Assembly (NCBI RefSeq): GCF_003434305.1 | Contig: NZ_QKKX01000001.1 | Span: forward strand, 124,001 to 188,000 | Reading direction: 5' to 3' | DNA length: 64,000 nucleotides | Source of the DNA: Micromonospora sp. MW-13 | Lineage (GTDB): Bacteria > Actinomycetota > Actinomycetes > Mycobacteriales > Micromonosporaceae | Part shown: positions 39,101 through 47,669 of the stretch, piece by piece | Numbering within the stretch: the stretch's first letter is position 1 | How the letters are laid out: every line of letters begins with the position of its first letter | The notes under the pieces: generated by a model | The model's database searches: none | What the model saw: only the letters and a program-made list of their open reading frames with translations | Told to the model about the DNA's origin: nothing | Translations under genes and position numbers: made by a program

Positions 39101-40897
39101 ATGACGGAGCCCCTGCGTGACCGTGCGCGTCGCGCGACCGGCTGGCGGTTGCGGATGAACGGGGAGAGCCGCCCGCACTACGTCGTCTGCGGGGCGGACC
39201 CGCTGGCGTACTGGGTGGTGCGGGCGCTGCTCGCCACCGAGCTGGACACCGGCCGGGTCCGGATCACCCTCGTGGTGCCCGAGCGGCGCCGCTCCGAGGG
39301 CCCGGACGGCCGGGACGTCGACGGCATCCAGGTGGTCCGGGCGGACCGGCTCGACGAGGCGACGTTCCGCCGGGCCGGGCTGGCCGGCGCGGACGGGCTG
39401 GCCCTGCTGCACCAGGACGATGTGGGCAACATGCACGCCGCGCTCTGCGCCCAGGAGGTGGAACCCCGGCTGCGGCTGGTGGTGCGGATGTTCAACACCA
39501 GCCTGGCCAACGGGCTGCGGCAGCTCTTCCCCGACTCGGCGGTGCTCTCCGACGCGTCGATGGCCGCCCCCGCGTTCGTGGCCGCCGCGCTCGGCGAGGT
39601 CGCCCCGACCCACTTCCGGCACGGCGGGCGCACCCTCTACGTGGCCCGCCGCGTTGACGTCCGTCCGCAGGACGTGGTGTGCGGGGTGGCCGACACCGGC
39701 GACCCCGCCCGGGCCCGGGTGCTGCCCGCCGACGAGACGACCGCCGACGTGGTGCTCGCCGAGGCGACCGGCCAGCCGCCCGGCACCGAGCTGGCCGCCC
39801 GCCGGCTGGTCCGCGCCCGGCGCCGCCGCCGGCCGGTCGCGGTGCTGCTCCGGGCGGCCCGCAGCTTCGCCACCCGCAAGATCGGCATCGCGGTGCTGGT
39901 GCTGCTCGCGCTCATCGCGCTGCTGGGCTGGCTCAACGCCGGCGCGGCCCAGGTGGACTGGGCCGATGCGCTCTACCTCACCCTGGTCACCACGCTCACC
40001 GGCGAGGATCCGGACGTCACCAAGCCCGTCGCCGCGCAGGTCATGCAGGTGGTGCTCAACCTGGCCGGGCTGGCGCTGATCCCGCTGATCACCGCCGTGG
40101 TGGTCGACGGGATCGTCAACGCTCGGCTGGCCCTGCACGCCGGCCGGATCCAGCCCCACCGGTCCGGGCACGTCGTGGTCGTCGGGCTGGGCAACATCGG
40201 TACCCGGGTGATGGCCCAGCTCAACGACTTCGGCGTCGAGGTGGTGGCCATCGACCGGACCCCGGACGCGCGGGGCGCCTCGCTGGCCCACCGGCTCGGG
40301 GTGGCGGTGGTGGTCGGCGACGCGGCGCTGGAGGAGACGCTGCGGTCCGCCTCCGTGGAGACCTGCCAGGCCCTCGTCGTGGTCTCCACCGACGACGGGG
40401 TCAACCTGCGGGCCGCGCTGAACGGCCGGGGGCTCAACCCGGACCTGCGGGTGGTGCTGCGGCTGTTCGACGGCGACTTCGCCGAGCGCATCCAGAAGGC
40501 GTTCGACATCGGCATCTCGCGCAGCGTGTCGTACCTGGCCGCGCCCTCGTTCGCCGCCGCCCTGCTGGACCGGGCGGTGATCGCCACCATCCCGGTGGGC
40601 CGGCACGCGCTGCTGGTCACCGAGGTGCCGGTGGCCGCCGGGTCGCCGCTGGACGGCCGCCCGCTCTCCGCCGTGGCCCACCCCGGCGAGGTACGCCTGC
40701 TCGCGTACACCCGCGCCGGGCAGAAGGCGGACTGGTCGGCCGATCCCCGCCTGGTGATCACCGCCGGCGACCGGCTGACCGTGGTGGCCCGCCGGGCCGG
40801 GCTGACCGCCCTGCTCCGCGAGACCACCCCGCCCCCGCCGGACCACCTACCCGACGATCCCGTGGGCCCGCCGTCGCCCCGGTCCGGCGGGGACTGA
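39101..40897 (+). CDS. TrkA-N/RCK-domain ion channel-like protein with atypical filter
   Basis: A 598-residue protein. An N-terminal NAD-binding RCK-like domain (HYVVCGADPLAYWVVRALLA) is followed by a two-helix pore module (IGIAVLVLLALIALLGWLNA, about 260-280; VMQVVLNLAGLALIPLITAV, about 312-335). A second RCK domain follows (GHVVVVGLGNIGTRVMAQLN, VVVSTDDGVNLRAALNGRG), then a TrkA-C tail. The loop between the pore helices reads LTLVTTLTGEDP (about residue 297) where potassium channels have TTVGYGD, so selectivity is doubtful and it may conduct another ion or act as a sensor. ATG 39101 lies 7 nt after TACGAT, so it is probably leaderless. Confidence 0.88.
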   Translation: MTEPLRDRARRATGWRLRMNGESRPHYVVCGADPLAYWVVRALLATELDTGRVRITLVVPERRRSEGPDGRDVDGIQVVRADRLDEATFRRAGLAGADGLALLHQDDVGNMHAALCAQEVEPRLRLVVRMFNTSLANGLRQLFPDSAVLSDASMAAPAFVAAALGEVAPTHFRHGGRTLYVARRVDVRPQDVVCGVADTGDPARARVLPADETTADVVLAEATGQPPGTELAARRLVRARRRRRPVAVLLRAARSFATRKIGIAVLVLLALIALLGWLNAGAAQVDWADALYLTLVTTLTGEDPDVTKPVAAQVMQVVLNLAGLALIPLITAVVVDGIVNARLALHAGRIQPHRSGHVVVVGLGNIGTRVMAQLNDFGVEVVAIDRTPDARGASLAHRLGVAVVVGDAALEETLRSASVETCQALVVVSTDDGVNLRAALNGRGLNPDLRVVLRLFDGDFAERIQKAFDIGISRSVSYLAAPSFAAALLDRAVIATIPVGRHALLVTEVPVAAGSPLDGRPLSAVAHPGEVRLLAYTRAGQKADWSADPRLVITAGDRLTVVARRAGLTALLRETTPPPPDHLPDDPVGPPSPRSGGD

Positions 40898-40950
40898 CCC
40901 GAGCCGCGTCCTGCCCCCCACCGGCGGGCCCGGCGGGCCCGTCCCGGCCG

Positions 40951-42201
40951 TCAGTGGCGCAGGGCGTACCACGCGGCGCCGAGGGCGAGCACGCCGAACC
41001 CGGCGAGGACGCTGGTCAGGGGCAGGCTGACCGCGAGCACCACGCAGCCGACCAGCCCCAGCGCGGCGAGCAGTTGCACGGGCAGCCGCCGGGCCCGGTC
41101 CCGGCCCAGCGTCAGCGCCGAGGCGTTGGCGATCGCGTAGTACACCAGCACCGTGACGCTGGAGAAGCCGATCGCCCCGCGCACGTCGCCCACGGAGACG
41201 ACCAGGATCACCACGGCGGCCACCGCCAGCTCCGCCCGGTGCGGCACCCGGTGCACGGGGTGCACGGCGGCCAGCCCGGGTGGGACGTCCCGGCGGCGGG
41301 CCATCGCCAGCAGCGTCCGGCCCACCCCGGCGAGCAGGGAGAGCAGCACGCCGGTCACCGCGATGGTCGCGCCGGCCCGGACCACCCAGGCCAGGCCGGG
41401 CAGCTCGGCGGCGGTCACCACGTCGACCAGGGGCGCGACGGAGGCGGCCAGCCGGTCGGGGCCGAGCACGCCGAGCGCCACCACCGCCAGCACCAGGTAG
41501 ATCGCCAGCACCACGCCGAGCGCCAGCGGCACCGCCCGGGGGATGGTCCGCCCCGGGTCGCGCACCTCCTCGCCGAGGGTGGCGATCCGGGCGTACCCGG
41601 CGAAGGCGAAGAACAACAGGCCGGCGGCGGCCAGCACGCCGTGCACGCCGAAGCCGCCGAAGCCGCCGGGGCCGCCGGGGCCGCTGATCCGGTCCGGGAC
41701 GAAGCCGCCGCCGAGCAGGCCGGTCGCCGCGACCAGGGCCAGCACGGCCAGCACGACGCCGACCAGGATCTTCGTGGCCGTCGCGGTCTTCCCGATGCCG
41801 CGCAGGTTCACCGCGGTCACCGCGACCACGGCGACGGCGGCGACGAGCCGGGCCTGCCCCGGCCAGAGGTACGCCCCGATGGTCAGCGCCATCGCCGCGC
41901 AGCTCGCGGTCTTGCCGACCACGAATCCCCAGCCGGCCAGGAAGCCGGCGAACGCGCCGAGCCGCTCCCGCCCGTAGACGTACGTGCCGCCGGACTCGGG
42001 GTAGCGGGCCGCCAGCCGGGCCGAGCTGGTCGCGTTGCAGAACGCCACGAACCCGGCGATGGCCAGCGCCACCAGCAGGCCGGCGCCGCCGGCGGTCGCC
42101 GCGGCCGGGGCGAAGACCACGAAGACGCCCGCGCCGAGCATCGACCCCAGCCCGATGACCACCGCATCGCGTACGCCCAGCCGCCGCGCAAGCCGCTCCA
42201 C
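40951..42201 (-). CDS. APC family amino-acid permease
   Basis: A 416-residue membrane protein with about twelve hydrophobic helices. The first, DAVVIGLGSMLGAGVFVVFA, contains the G-S-M-L-G-A-G-V unwound-helix motif of APC transporters. Others include ESGGTYVYGRERLGAFAGFL and GLLFFAFAGYARIATLGEEV, typical of the helix 3 and helix 6 regions. A glycine-rich loop (GPGGPGGFGGFG) sits near position 190. GTG start 42201. The PAP2 gene ends 9 bp upstream on the same strand, so they are probably cotranscribed. Substrate is likely an amino acid or amine. Confidence 0.92.
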   Translation of the reverse strand: MERLARRLGVRDAVVIGLGSMLGAGVFVVFAPAAATAGGAGLLVALAIAGFVAFCNATSSARLAARYPESGGTYVYGRERLGAFAGFLAGWGFVVGKTASCAAMALTIGAYLWPGQARLVAAVAVVAVTAVNLRGIGKTATATKILVGVVLAVLALVAATGLLGGGFVPDRISGPGGPGGFGGFGVHGVLAAAGLLFFAFAGYARIATLGEEVRDPGRTIPRAVPLALGVVLAIYLVLAVVALGVLGPDRLAASVAPLVDVVTAAELPGLAWVVRAGATIAVTGVLLSLLAGVGRTLLAMARRRDVPPGLAAVHPVHRVPHRAELAVAAVVILVVSVGDVRGAIGFSSVTVLVYYAIANASALTLGRDRARRLPVQLLAALGLVGCVVLAVSLPLTSVLAGFGVLALGAAWYALRH

Positions 42202-42210
42202 GCCCGGAGC

Positions 42211-42984
42211 CTAAGGGGCCGAGGTGAACAGCGCGGGTCGGTTCCAGGGGCCCAGCCGTCCGGGCAGCGGCACGTCGTCCCACGGCACCCGGCGCAGCAG
42301 CCGGTCGAGGACCAGCCCGAGCAGCAGCCCGGCGACCGAGTCGGTCAGCCAGTGCCAGCCCAGGTACGTGGTGGTGCAGAGCACGACCACCGGTGGCACC
42401 GACCGGACCACGGTGACCAGCACCGGCGGGATGGTCCGGCCGAAGGTGGCCAGCAGCGGCACCAGCAGCAGCGCGATGACGCCGTACCAGACGATCGCGT
42501 TCGCGACGTGTCCCGACGGGTACGACTGGGCGAACCGCACCGGCAGGTCGTGCTGGAACAGCGGCAGGGTCGCCTCGGCGGGTAGGAACGGCTCCTTGAC
42601 GTTGGCGCTCGGCGCGGGCCGGGCGGTCCACACCTTCAGGGGACCGATGGTGAGGGAGGTGAGGACGAAGGCGAGCACCGGCGGCAGCACCGGTCGCACC
42701 GACCGCACCCGAACGGCCAGCAGCACCCCCATGCCCAGTGCGATCAGGGTCAGCGGGGTGCCCTGGCCCAGGTAGTTGAACACCACCGCGACCCAGTACG
42801 CCGCCGTGGGCCGGTGCGCCGCGGCCCAGTCGGCCACCGCGCGGTCGACGCCGAACAGCCGGTCGGCGGCGAGCGCCGCCGTCAGGCCGACCAGGGCGAC
42901 CAGCAGCAGCGCGTCCCACCGCCAGCCGGCCGGCCGTACCGGCCTGAGCTGCACTTTCCGCCGTACCGTCTGGGTTTCCCGCAC
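42211..42984 (-). CDS. PAP2 superfamily phosphatase, membrane-bound
   Basis: A 257-residue integral membrane phosphatase. The three active-site motifs of the PAP2 family are seen: KVWTARPAP (KxxxxxxRP-like), SYPSGHVANA (PSGH), and CTTTYLGWHWLTDSVAGLLL (SRxxxxxHxxxD-like, with the His and Asp). Six hydrophobic segments are apparent. It probably dephosphorylates a lipid phosphate such as phosphatidic acid or undecaprenyl pyrophosphate at the outer face. GTG start 42984. It is the first gene of a two-gene unit with the APC permease. Confidence 0.9.
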   Translation of the reverse strand: MRETQTVRRKVQLRPVRPAGWRWDALLLVALVGLTAALAADRLFGVDRAVADWAAAHRPTAAYWVAVVFNYLGQGTPLTLIALGMGVLLAVRVRSVRPVLPPVLAFVLTSLTIGPLKVWTARPAPSANVKEPFLPAEATLPLFQHDLPVRFAQSYPSGHVANAIVWYGVIALLLVPLLATFGRTIPPVLVTVVRSVPPVVVLCTTTYLGWHWLTDSVAGLLLGLVLDRLLRRVPWDDVPLPGRLGPWNRPALFTSAP

Positions 42985-43062
42985 GCGACCACGCTACCGG
43001 CCCGCCGCGCGGCGGTTGTGGGGCGAGCCACGAAGGGAAGCGCTCGGCCGGGGTGAACCGGC

Positions 43063-44286
43063 ATGCTTGTCGGCGTGCGGATCACCTCTGCCCTCGTGGA
43101 CCCGGCGTTGCTCGACCTCCCCTGGTCGACCCCGCTGGCCCAGTGGCCTGCGGAGCATCTGGTGGCGCTGCCGCAGGGCATCTCCCGGCACGTCGTCCGG
43201 TTCGTCCGGCTCGGCGGGTACGTCTACGCCGTCAAGGAGACCGGCGAGCGGGTCGCCGAGCGGGAGTACGACCTGCTCCGGGCGCTGGAACGGATCGACT
43301 TCCCGTCGGTCGAGGCGGTGGCCATCGTCGCCGACCGGCAGACCGACGCCGGGGAGTCGCTGGACCCGGTGCTGATCACCCGGCACCTCCAGTTCTCGCT
43401 GCCGTACCGGGCGTTGTTCTCGCACACCCTGCGCCCGGAGACGATGGGCCGGCTCCTCGACGCGCTGGCCGCCCTGATCGTCCGGATGCACCTGACCGGC
43501 TTCTTCTGGGGCGACTGCTCGCTGTCGAACACCCTGTTCCGCCGGGACGCCGGCGCGTTCGCCGCCTACCTTGTGGACGCCGAGACCGGGGCGCTGCGCA
43601 ACTCCCTGTCCAACGGCCAGCGCGGCGAGGACCTGGAGATCGCCCGGGTCAACATCTTCGGCGAGGCGCTCGACCTCCAGGCCGCCGGGCTGCTGCACGA
43701 GTCCATCGAACCCGAGGTGGTCTGCGAGGAGGTCGTGCAACGCTACGAGCGGCTCTGGCACGAGATCACCTACGAGCAGCAGATCGAGCGGGAGGCCCGG
43801 CACGACATCGAGGGCCGGATCCGCCGCCTCAACGAGCTGGGCTTCGACGTGGCCGAGGTGGCCATGTCCACCATCGCCGACGGGCGGTACCTGGTCCGGC
43901 CGAAGGTGGTCGACGCGGGCTACCACACCCGCCGGCTGTTGCGGCTGACCGGCCTGGACGCCGAGGAGAACCAGGCCCGCAGGCTCCTCAACGACCTGGA
44001 CGCGTACCGGGCGGAGAGCGACCTGACCGACGAGCAGCAGGCCGCCCACCGCTGGCTGACCGAGGTCTTCGAGCCGGTGGTCCGGGCGGTGCCGGCGCAC
44101 CTGCGCCACAAGCTGGAGCCGCAGGAGCTGTTCGCGCAGATCATCGAGCACAAGTGGCTGCTCTCCGAGCGGGCCGGCCGGGACGTCGGCATGGGCCCCG
44201 CGGTGCAGTCGTTCCTGTCCGACGTGCTGGTGCACCGTCCCGACGAGCAGGCCGTCCTCGGCGTCGAGGTCGACGCCCTCGGCTGA
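43063..44286 (+). CDS. DUF4032 domain-containing, kinase-like protein
   Basis: A 407-residue protein of the actinobacterial DUF4032 family. The N-terminal half is like lipopolysaccharide kinases/protein kinases: RLGGYVYAVKETGERVAERE (Lys near the nucleotide), then MHLTGFFWGDCSLSNTLF and AYLVDAETGAL, placed like the catalytic loop and DFG-type metal site. The C-terminal DUF4032 part has EEVVQRYERLWHEITYEQQI and ELFAQIIEHKWLLSERAGRD. Kinase activity is inferred from motif placement only. ATG 43063 used; GTG 43075 possible. It stands alone between oppositely oriented units. Confidence 0.85.
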   Translation: MLVGVRITSALVDPALLDLPWSTPLAQWPAEHLVALPQGISRHVVRFVRLGGYVYAVKETGERVAEREYDLLRALERIDFPSVEAVAIVADRQTDAGESLDPVLITRHLQFSLPYRALFSHTLRPETMGRLLDALAALIVRMHLTGFFWGDCSLSNTLFRRDAGAFAAYLVDAETGALRNSLSNGQRGEDLEIARVNIFGEALDLQAAGLLHESIEPEVVCEEVVQRYERLWHEITYEQQIEREARHDIEGRIRRLNELGFDVAEVAMSTIADGRYLVRPKVVDAGYHTRRLLRLTGLDAEENQARRLLNDLDAYRAESDLTDEQQAAHRWLTEVFEPVVRAVPAHLRHKLEPQELFAQIIEHKWLLSERAGRDVGMGPAVQSFLSDVLVHRPDEQAVLGVEVDALG

Positions 44287-44312
44287 CCGGCCGGGCCGCC
44301 GCCGCAGGTGGA

Positions 44313-44350
44313 TGCCACGGCGGGCGGGCGGTTGCCACGGCGGGCGGGCG
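44313..44350 (+). repeat. 18-bp direct repeat
   Basis: TGCCACGGCGGGCGGGCG occurs at 44313-44330 and 44333-44350 in the spacer after the DUF4032 gene. Confidence 0.75.
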
Positions 44351-44367
44351 CTGTCTCCGGCCGGCCC

Positions 44368-44462
44368 CTTTGGAGCTGATGTCGCTGATGGATCAGCCGG
44401 CCCGCCGAGGGCGTGGGGCCCGCTGCCCGCGCCCTGATGTCGTGACCGAGTCAGCTCCAAAG
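44368..44462. repeat. 95-bp element bounded by 12-bp inverted repeats (REP/MITE-like)
   Basis: CTTTGGAGCTGA (44368-44379) is the perfect inverse complement of TCAGCTCCAAAG (44451-44462). The 71-bp interior contains CTGATGTCG twice (about 44375 and 44434) and further GC-rich self-complementarity. There is no transposase frame. It sits in the gap between convergent genes and could be a REP-like repeat, a miniature transposable element, a long terminator or a small RNA. Confidence 0.6.
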
Positions 44463-44516
44463 CGCGTGTGGTGACCCTGCTCGACAGCTGGTCGGCGCGC
44501 CGCCCGGCCCTGCGGG

Positions 44517-45626
44517 TCACTCCACCCAGGAGCCGCCGCGCATCACCCGGACCACGTTCAGGTCGTCGTCGAGGACGACCAGGTCGGCGCGGAGGCCGAC
44601 CTGGAGCGCGCCGACCCGGTCGCCGAGGCCGATGGCCCGGGCCGGGGTGGTGGCCATCATCCGGCAGGCGTCCGCCATCGGAATTCCGGCGTGCACGGCG
44701 TGCCGCAGGGCGGCGTCCATGGTGAGGGTGCTGCCGGCGATCGCGCCGTCCCGGGCCAGCCGGGCCACCCCGTCGGCCACGGTGACGGCCTGGCCGCCCA
44801 GCTCGTACTCGCCGTCGGACATGCCGGCGGCGGCCATCGCGTCGGTGATCAGCGCGGCCCGGTCCGGCCCGGCGGTCGAGGTGACGAAGTTGAGCATCCC
44901 GTCGTGCAGGTGCACCCCGTCCGCGACCAGCTCGCAGACCACGTTCGGGGCGTCCAGCAGGGCCACCACCGGGCCGGGCTCCCGGTGGTGCACCGGGCGC
45001 ATGCCGTTGAACAGGTGGGTGCCGACGCTCGCGCCGGCCGCCACCGCGGCCCGGGTCTGGTCGTACGTGGCGTCGGTGTGGCCGATCGCGGCGACCACCC
45101 GGTGGGCGGTGAGCAGCTTGATCGCCTCCAGCGCGCCGTCCCGCTCCGGGGCCAGGGTGACCATCCGGACCGCACCGCCGCCCAGCTCGACCAGCGCGGC
45201 CAGCTCCTCGGTGGACGGGTCACGCAGGAACTCCGGGTTCTGCGCGCCGCACCGGGCCGAGGAGAGGTACGGCCCTTCGAAGTGGACGCCGGCCAGCACG
45301 CCCTCCTCGACGAGCGGCCGGAACGCGGCGGTGGCGTCCCGCATCAGCTCGTACGACGAGCTGACCAGGCTGGCCAGCAGCGTGGTGGTGCCGTGTCCCA
45401 GGTGGAAGGCCGCAGCCTGCCGGGCGGAGTCGGCGTCACCGGTGGTGAACGTGTGCCCACCCCCGCCGTGGGTGTGCATGTCCACGAAGCCCGGCACGAT
45501 CCAGTGCCCGTCGCGCACGGACGGGTACTCGGCGACGGCGCTGATCCGGTCGCCGTCCAGCTCGACGCAGCCCTGCCGGACCACGCCGGTCGGGGTCACC
45601 ACCTTGCCGTTCACCCGCAGGGCCAT
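44517..45626 (-). CDS. nagA: N-acetylglucosamine-6-phosphate deacetylase
   Basis: Metal-dependent amidohydrolase that removes acetate from GlcNAc-6-phosphate; about 369 residues. Motifs are VPGFVDMHTHGGGGHTF (first metal-binding region), VHFEGPYLSSARCGAQNPEF (metal-binding Glu), AIGHTDATYDQTRAA, GTHLFNGMRPVHHREPG, and ALITDAMAAAGMSDGEY with the catalytic Asp. ATG 45626 overlaps the stop of the ROK gene by one base; a GTG at 45629 is adjacent. It is the last of three coupled genes (SIS, ROK, nagA), an arrangement for breakdown of N-acetylated amino sugars such as those from chitin or cell wall. Confidence 0.95.
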   Translation of the reverse strand: MALRVNGKVVTPTGVVRQGCVELDGDRISAVAEYPSVRDGHWIVPGFVDMHTHGGGGHTFTTGDADSARQAAAFHLGHGTTTLLASLVSSSYELMRDATAAFRPLVEEGVLAGVHFEGPYLSSARCGAQNPEFLRDPSTEELAALVELGGGAVRMVTLAPERDGALEAIKLLTAHRVVAAIGHTDATYDQTRAAVAAGASVGTHLFNGMRPVHHREPGPVVALLDAPNVVCELVADGVHLHDGMLNFVTSTAGPDRAALITDAMAAAGMSDGEYELGGQAVTVADGVARLARDGAIAGSTLTMDAALRHAVHAGIPMADACRMMATTPARAIGLGDRVGALQVGLRADLVVLDDDLNVVRVMRGGSWVE

Positions 45627-46546
45627 CACTTCTCCAGACTGTCGAGGGCGAGCAGGGCGGCGCCGAGGCAGCCGGCCTCGTCGCCGAGGGCCGCCGCGAC
45701 CAGGCGCGGCTCCCGGTGGAAGGTCATCCGCTCGTGCAGCGCGGCGCGCAGTGGGTCGAACAGCCGGGGTCCGGCCTGGGCCAGGCCGCCGCCGACCACG
45801 ACGGTCTCCACGTCGAACAGGGACTGGCCGGTGGCCAGCCCGTCGGCCAGCGCCTCGACGGCCTCCGCCCAGACCCGGACGGCCGCCGCATCGCCGTCGG
45901 CGGCCCGGTCGGCCACCTCGGCGGCGGTCGCGGGCCCGCCGGTCAGCTCGGCGTACCGGCGGGCGATCGCCGAGGCCGAGGCGACCGCCTCCAGGCAGCC
46001 GCGCCGGCCGCAGCCGCAGCGCGGGCCGCCGGGGCGGACCAGGATGTGGCCGATCTCCCCGGCGGCGCCGTGCGCGCCGGTGGCGGCCGACCCGTCGACC
46101 ACGTGGGCGGCGGCGATGCCGGTGCCGATCGCGACGAACAGCACGTGCCCGGTGCCCCGGCCCGCGCCGAGCCGGGCCTCGGCCAGCCCGCCGACGCGCA
46201 CGTCGTGGCCGAGCGCCGTGGGCAGCCCGAGCCGCGCCACCGCCAGGTCCCGCAGCGGTACGTCACGGAAGCCGACGTTCGCCGACCACACCGCCACCCC
46301 GGCGGCCTCGTCGATGACGCCGGGGACGGCGACGCCGAGCGCGAGCGGCTCGAACCCGTCGGCCCGGGCCTTGCCGGCGAGCCCCTCGGCGACGTCCAGG
46401 ATGGCGTCGACCACCGCGTCCGGGCCCCGGCCCGCGTCGGTGGGGTGGCGCTCGGCGCACACGGTGCCGCCGTCCGGGCGGACCAGGGCGCACTTCATCC
46501 CGGTGCCGCCCACGTCCAGTGCGACGACGACATCGGCTGGGCTCAC
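45626..46546 (-). CDS. ROK family sugar kinase (N-acetylhexosamine kinase-like)
   Basis: A 306-residue ROK kinase. The phosphate-binding motif is VVALDVGGTGMKCALVRPDG, the catalytic Asp lies in TALGHDVRVGGLAEARLG, and the ROK zinc signature is HILVRPGGPRCGCGRRGCLE. GTG start 46546 overlaps the SIS stop (GTGA) and its stop overlaps nagA. With NagA next to it, the likely substrate is N-acetylglucosamine or a related amino sugar, giving the 6-phosphate; glucose is an alternative. No DNA-binding N-terminus is present, so it is a kinase and not a ROK repressor. Confidence 0.92.
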   Translation of the reverse strand: MSPADVVVALDVGGTGMKCALVRPDGGTVCAERHPTDAGRGPDAVVDAILDVAEGLAGKARADGFEPLALGVAVPGVIDEAAGVAVWSANVGFRDVPLRDLAVARLGLPTALGHDVRVGGLAEARLGAGRGTGHVLFVAIGTGIAAAHVVDGSAATGAHGAAGEIGHILVRPGGPRCGCGRRGCLEAVASASAIARRYAELTGGPATAAEVADRAADGDAAAVRVWAEAVEALADGLATGQSLFDVETVVVGGGLAQAGPRLFDPLRAALHERMTFHREPRLVAAALGDEAGCLGAALLALDSLEK

Positions 46547-47472
46547 GCGAGCACCACGGAGCGGCTCAGGTGCCGGGGCGCGTCCGGGTCGAGGCCGCGG
46601 CTGGTGGCCAGGGCGACGGCGAAGCGCTGGGCGAGGATCAGGTCGGCCATCGGGTCGACCGGGGTCCGCCCGGCCGCCCAGCTCGTGAGCACCGTGTGGC
46701 AGCCGTGGGTGCGGCTGTGCACGAAGGCGGCCCCGGTGGCGGCGACGTCCTCCGCCAGCCCCTCGGGGATTTCGCCGAACGCCCAGACCAGCCGGCCGGG
46801 GGCGGCGATCGAGATCGGACCGTGCCGGTAGTCCATGGCCGGGTACGCCTCGGCCCAGAAGGTGGCTGCCTCGCGGCACTTGAGTGCGGCCTCCTGGGCC
46901 AGGCCGACCGTCCAGCCCCGGCCCAGGAAGGTGACCTGCTCGACGCGGGCCGGGTCGATCGGCAGCGGGGCCCGGACGGCGACCTCGGCGTCGGCGGAGA
47001 GCGCGGCGAGGTTGTCGCCGAGGTGGGCCCGGAGCAGGGCCAGCGCGGTGGTCGCGAACCGGGTCTGCACGACCGAGCGCTCGTCGGCGAACGGCATGGT
47101 GACGGCGGCGGAGGCGAGCGCGACGGCCGGGGAGCCGGGGTCGCCGACGATGGCGGTGGTGGGGAGTTGGTCGCGCAGCGCGGCGAGCAGCTCCAGCACC
47201 TCCGTGGTGGTGCCGGACCGGGTGATGGCGATCAGCCGGTCGTAGCGGCGGCCGGTCGGGAACTCGGACGCCTGGAAGGCGTCGGTCTCGCCGTGGCCGG
47301 CGGCCTCGCGCAGCCCGGCGTACGCCGCCGCCATGAACCACGACGTGCCGCAGCCGACGACGGCCACCCGCTCCCCGGGGCGCGGCAGGTGCTCGGCGAC
47401 CGTGGGGGCCAGCAGCGCCGCCTCCCGCCAACAGTCGGGTTGACTCGTGATCTCCGCGTGGACGAACGCCAT
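46543..47472 (-). CDS. SIS domain protein (glucosamine/galactosamine-6-phosphate isomerase-deaminase type)
   Basis: A 309-residue protein made of two SIS sugar-phosphate-binding domains, as in the isomerase half of GlmS and in AgaS/FrlB. The first has AVVGCGTSWFMAAAYAGL and RLIAITRSGTTTEVLELLAA; the second has VTFLGRGWTVGLAQEAALK and CREAATFWAEAYPAMDYRHG. The S-G-T-T-T phosphate loop is intact. It probably converts glucosamine-6-phosphate (from NagA) to fructose-6-phosphate, standing in for NagB. ATG 47472 follows GAGGAG. It heads the operon facing the divergent DeoR regulator. Confidence 0.9.
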   Translation of the reverse strand: MAFVHAEITSQPDCWREAALLAPTVAEHLPRPGERVAVVGCGTSWFMAAAYAGLREAAGHGETDAFQASEFPTGRRYDRLIAITRSGTTTEVLELLAALRDQLPTTAIVGDPGSPAVALASAAVTMPFADERSVVQTRFATTALALLRAHLGDNLAALSADAEVAVRAPLPIDPARVEQVTFLGRGWTVGLAQEAALKCREAATFWAEAYPAMDYRHGPISIAAPGRLVWAFGEIPEGLAEDVAATGAAFVHSRTHGCHTVLTSWAAGRTPVDPMADLILAQRFAVALATSRGLDPDAPRHLSRSVVLA

Positions 47473-47523
47473 GAGAACTCCTCGCCGGGGAGGCCGTGCG
47501 CAATACGGCGCATTATGGCCGTC

Positions 47524-47547
47524 TTTCGCGCGTTATTCTGCGTGAAA
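47524..47547. promoter_or_regulatory. DeoR operator candidate 1
   Basis: TTTCGCGC, an 8-nt spacer and GCGTGAAA form a nearly perfect inverted repeat in the amino-sugar/DeoR intergenic region. The half-site TTTC(G/A)CGC recurs near the second candidate site. Confidence 0.6.
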
Positions 47548-47591
47548 CACTGCGGCCCTGGCAACCGGCTGCCCGATCGCGCAGGGTTGGG

Positions 47592-47615
47592 TTTTGCGCC
47601 ATCGTAGTTTCGCGC
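47592..47615. promoter_or_regulatory. DeoR operator candidate 2
   Basis: TTTTGCGC (47592-47599) and TTTCGCGC (47608-47615) are direct copies of the operator half-site, 16 bp apart, just upstream of the DeoR gene. This placement suits autoregulation. Confidence 0.5.
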
Positions 47616-47669
47616 ACTACTGTGCACGCAATCAATCACCCTTCGTGCAGAGTCAGTGGAGGCCCCTCG

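Noticed and set aside
40922..40944. GGCGGGCCC direct repeats between convergent channel and permease genes as a terminator
   Set aside because: The segment can fold only through short overlapping GGGCCC pairs; too weak to call.
39679..42585. A plus-strand frame of 968 codons across the RCK channel and APC permease genes
   Set aside because: It is a shadow of the channel gene in another frame and the antisense of the permease and phosphatase genes; Gly/Arg/His-rich low-complexity translation.
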